This document shows positions 61,782 through 64,000 of a stretch of DNA of 64,000 bases, piece by piece. Made by a program: the position numbers and the translations under genes. Origin of the DNA: Limisalsivibrio acetivorans (GTDB taxonomy: Bacteria; Chrysiogenota; Deferribacteres; Deferribacterales; Geovibrionaceae); NCBI RefSeq assembly GCF_000421105.1, contig NZ_ATWF01000001.1, positions 1,747,407-1,811,406 on the forward strand, written 5' to 3'. How positions within the stretch are numbered: position 1 is the stretch's first letter; each line of letters starts with the position of its first letter. The notes below the pieces were generated by a model. The model had not been told where the DNA came from and searched no databases. It saw only the letters and a program-made list of their open reading frames with translations.

Positions 61782-63005
61782 ATGAATCCAGTTGCAGATA
61801 CTGTAAGCAAGGTGGACACGGCGTTTATATTCATCTTCAGCGTGTCCTTTATAATACTTTTTATAATAACGTTCCTTATGGTGTTCTTTGTTTTCAAATA
61901 CCACAAGAGCCGCCATCCGGAACCTGCCGATATAGAAGGCAATGTTTTGGCAGAAACCCTTTGGACCGTGATCCCCATCTTTATCGTTGCGGCGATGTTC
62001 TACTACGGCTGGGAGGGGTACAAAGCCCTGCGTGAGGCTCCAGAGAATTCGATGAACGTTAAGGTCGAGGCAAAGATGTGGTCTTGGAAGTTTATCTATC
62101 CGGACGGCAAAACCAGCCGTGACCTTTACGTACCAGCCCATACACCCGTTAAGCTGGAGATGACATCACTCGACGTTATACACAGCTTCTATGTGCCAGC
62201 TTTCCGCATCAAGATGGATACGGTCCCGGGGATGGAGACATACACTTGGTTCCGTTCCGGCGAGCCGGATGAGTATGACATACAATGTGCGGAATACTGC
62301 GGTGTGCGTCATGCCTTTATGCTCAGCAAGGTGTATGTGCTCCCCGAGGATGAATACCAGGAATGGAAAGAGGAAGGGAAGGAGCCCGAAAAGAAAGGTC
62401 CCGACATCTCCGTTCTGATGGATTACGGCTGTGTTGACTGCCACAGCATGGACGGTTCCGAGCTTGTGGGCCCTACCTTTGAGGATATCTACAACCGGGA
62501 GACCGTTGTGGTTCTTGAGGACGGGACAGAGAAAACCGTCAAAGCGGATGAGGAATACCTGAAACGGGCGATCCTCCAACCAAATGCAGAGGTTGTTAAG
62601 GGTTACGACCCGATGATGCCATCCTATGAAGGCTCGCTCAATGAGGGTGATCTCGAGCGCATGATCGATGTTCTCACAGGTAAGCAGGAAGAGGAGAAAC
62701 AGGAGCCGAACCTTGTGGAGCTCGGCAGACAGATAGCCGAAAACGAAGGCTGTACCGGTTGCCATTCCACCAATGGAGAGATCTACGCAGGACCCACATT
62801 CAAAGGACTCATGGACAGAGAGGTCCTTGTGGAAAAGGATGGTAAGGATATGACCCTGACCGCCGATGCGCGCTATATTATCAGCTCCATCAACAATCCC
62901 GGCGAGCACATCGTAAAAGGGTATGACAACATAATGCCAGCCTACGATTATCTTGAAGAGAAGCAGATGAAGGCGCTCATCGAGTACCTCAGCACGCTTA
63001 AGTAG
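61782..63005 (+). CDS. ctaC: Cytochrome c oxidase subunit II with two fused cytochrome c domains
   Basis: 407 aa. Two N-terminal helices, the cupredoxin Cu(A) domain with DVIHSFYVPAFRIKMD and CAEYCGVRHAFM, then two tandem cytochrome c domains with CVDCHSMDG (about 216) and CTGCHSTNG (about 319). The two c domains are clearly related (GPTF, then a Tyr/Ala-rich helix and VKGYD--MP-Y), a tandem duplication. Ordinary caa3 subunit II has one such domain. Order I-III-IV-II is not the commonest. Confidence 0.93.
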   Translation: MNPVADTVSKVDTAFIFIFSVSFIILFIITFLMVFFVFKYHKSRHPEPADIEGNVLAETLWTVIPIFIVAAMFYYGWEGYKALREAPENSMNVKVEAKMWSWKFIYPDGKTSRDLYVPAHTPVKLEMTSLDVIHSFYVPAFRIKMDTVPGMETYTWFRSGEPDEYDIQCAEYCGVRHAFMLSKVYVLPEDEYQEWKEEGKEPEKKGPDISVLMDYGCVDCHSMDGSELVGPTFEDIYNRETVVVLEDGTEKTVKADEEYLKRAILQPNAEVVKGYDPMMPSYEGSLNEGDLERMIDVLTGKQEEEKQEPNLVELGRQIAENEGCTGCHSTNGEIYAGPTFKGLMDREVLVEKDGKDMTLTADARYIISSINNPGEHIVKGYDNIMPAYDYLEEKQMKALIEYLSTLK

Positions 63006-63010
63006 GTGAA

Positions 63011-63865
63011 ATGAATCATATAAAGCTGTACAGGCCCGCCGTCAGTTTGGCGGTGGGTCTGGCGGCCCTTGCGGGGTCGATGTACCACATTTTTCCGCTC
63101 AATCTTTCCGCATATCTGGTATGCCTCTGTGCTGTTTTACTCTCAGCGGGTTGTTCGGCTCTGAACCAGTATCAGGAGCGGGATGCGGATGCCCTCATGG
63201 AGCGCACCATGGATAGGCCTATCCCCTCTGGAAGGCTTGCTCCGGGTATAGGTCTGGGGATAGCAGTTGTGCTTATCCTGCTTTCACTGTGCGGTCTTTA
63301 TGTCTTCGGCGGATTGCCCGCATTCCTTACGGGTACAGGGGTTACGATAGTGTATAACTTTGTATACACTCCCCTGAAGCGCATAACGCCATATGCACTA
63401 CTGATCGGTTCCACAGCTGGAGCGGCACCGTTTTATATCGGATGGGCGGGAAGCGGCGGCGCACCCTTCGACTATCGGATCATGGTGTTTGTGATTCTCT
63501 TCTTTTTATGGCAGACACCCCATTTTGTTTTGCTCGCCGCAAGATACTACGATGAATACGAAAAGGCAGGTTTTTTGACCCAGAAAACCGCATCTGGATA
63601 CCTGAAACGAAGGCTCATGCTCGTTTGGACGATCGCATACGCAAGCATGATAGCTCTCGCCGCCGCTGGAGGAGTGTTAACAAACGATGCCGTGCGCATC
63701 CTCGCCGGGGTAACCGCCATCGGCTCTGCTGTTTACGTCTCTATAGACGGACGAAAAACCTTCGCCGTCCTCAACGCCTCGATAATGATCGTCTGCGCAC
63801 TGGCGGTTGTGGATAAGATACTAATGAATAATGGCGATTTAATCGTGCGCCTGTTTGGTTATTAA
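63011..63865 (+). CDS. ctaB: Protoheme IX farnesyltransferase (heme O synthase)
   Basis: UbiA-family membrane prenyltransferase (284 aa) that makes heme O for the oxidase. The Asp-rich motif in NQYQERDADALMERTMDRP and the second in YNFVYTPLKR; about nine helices. The ATG follows AGGTGA. The last gene of the oxidase operon; the 135 bases after it to the window end are AT-rich with no gene visible. Confidence 0.94.
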   Translation: MNHIKLYRPAVSLAVGLAALAGSMYHIFPLNLSAYLVCLCAVLLSAGCSALNQYQERDADALMERTMDRPIPSGRLAPGIGLGIAVVLILLSLCGLYVFGGLPAFLTGTGVTIVYNFVYTPLKRITPYALLIGSTAGAAPFYIGWAGSGGAPFDYRIMVFVILFFLWQTPHFVLLAARYYDEYEKAGFLTQKTASGYLKRRLMLVWTIAYASMIALAAAGGVLTNDAVRILAGVTAIGSAVYVSIDGRKTFAVLNASIMIVCALAVVDKILMNNGDLIVRLFGY

Positions 63866-64000
63866 TATTTGAACATGTAGCTATCCTTGATTCCTTGGGG
63901 GTTATTGAACAATGTTGTCGACATTCTTTCAAAAAATATTATGTTGATAGCTTAGCACAATTGTTACTTAATGGATGAATTATAATTATCTAATTCTTCT

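Noticed and set aside
63866-64000. Gene at the right edge
   Set aside because: No open frame of useful length or RNA gene is visible; AT-rich only.

Overview
Gram-negative, respiratory bacterium. The window holds a proton-pumping NADH dehydrogenase operon, a heme-copper oxidase operon with c-type heme domains, lipoproteins and a periplasmic lytic transglycosylase. UUG and GUG starts with clear Shine-Dalgarno sequences are frequent and base composition is intermediate. Gene content and protein style suggest the Deferribacterota or a close relative, but there is no rRNA here and this is inference.

Left part (1-7.8 kb): on the minus strand, nuoA-B-C-D-E-F-G (nuoG runs off the left edge), then an rluD-type pseudouridine synthase. 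7.8-12.4 kb, plus strand: rpsF-ssb-rpsR, a DUF2232 membrane protein, a CDF cation transporter and an LL-diaminopimelate aminotransferase. 12.4-20.3 kb: an Asp/Glu racemase (minus), a Tat-exported PhoD-like phosphatase, a double-domain PPK2 polyphosphate kinase, an MscS channel, a glycosyltransferase, HemW and a small tetraheme cytochrome. 20.3-27.3 kb: a Nudix hydrolase and a small hypothetical protein (minus), a dicluster ferredoxin, cysE-rrf2-iscS, an MFS transporter, a small protein that may be translated from a leaderless mRNA, nth, an Lrp-type regulator and a GT2 glycosyltransferase whose 3' end lies inside an array of 82-bp tandem repeats.

27.8-36.1 kb: an MltD-like LysM transglycosylase, then on the minus strand a pyruvate-kinase-C-like protein, a CCA-adding-type nucleotidyltransferase (probable CUG start), a FAH-family hydrolase, a YkgJ-like protein and CoaE. 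Plus-strand genes follow for a phosphodiesterase, a COG2509-type flavoprotein and D-lactate dehydrogenase.

The most striking region is 36.1-53.3 kb. Nine tightly spaced or overlapping minus-strand genes form a hybrid NRPS/PKS gene cluster. In transcription order they encode a DUF697 protein, a cyclic-peptide-type ABC exporter, an SPFH/band-7 membrane protein, a membrane-anchored periplasmic-binding-type protein, an NRPS (C-A-T-C-A-T plus an unassigned tail), a PKS (KS-DH-KR-ACP-TE with no AT), a second DUF697 protein, a 53-aa membrane peptide and an Sfp-type phosphopantetheinyl transferase. The cluster thus carries synthesis, carrier-protein activation, product release and export, plus an unusual set of membrane partners. 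I do not recognise it as a known pathway.

Right part (54.2-64 kb, plus strand except one gene): glutamine synthetase paired with a KamA-like aminomutase whose lysine-recognition residues are altered (possibly a beta-amino-acid pathway), a DksA/TraR protein (minus), a methyltransferase, then a monoheme cytochrome c, a His/Met-rich Sco protein, cytochrome oxidase subunits I, III, IV and II (II with two fused cytochrome c domains) and heme-O synthase. No rRNA, tRNA, CRISPR array, prophage or insertion sequence was seen.
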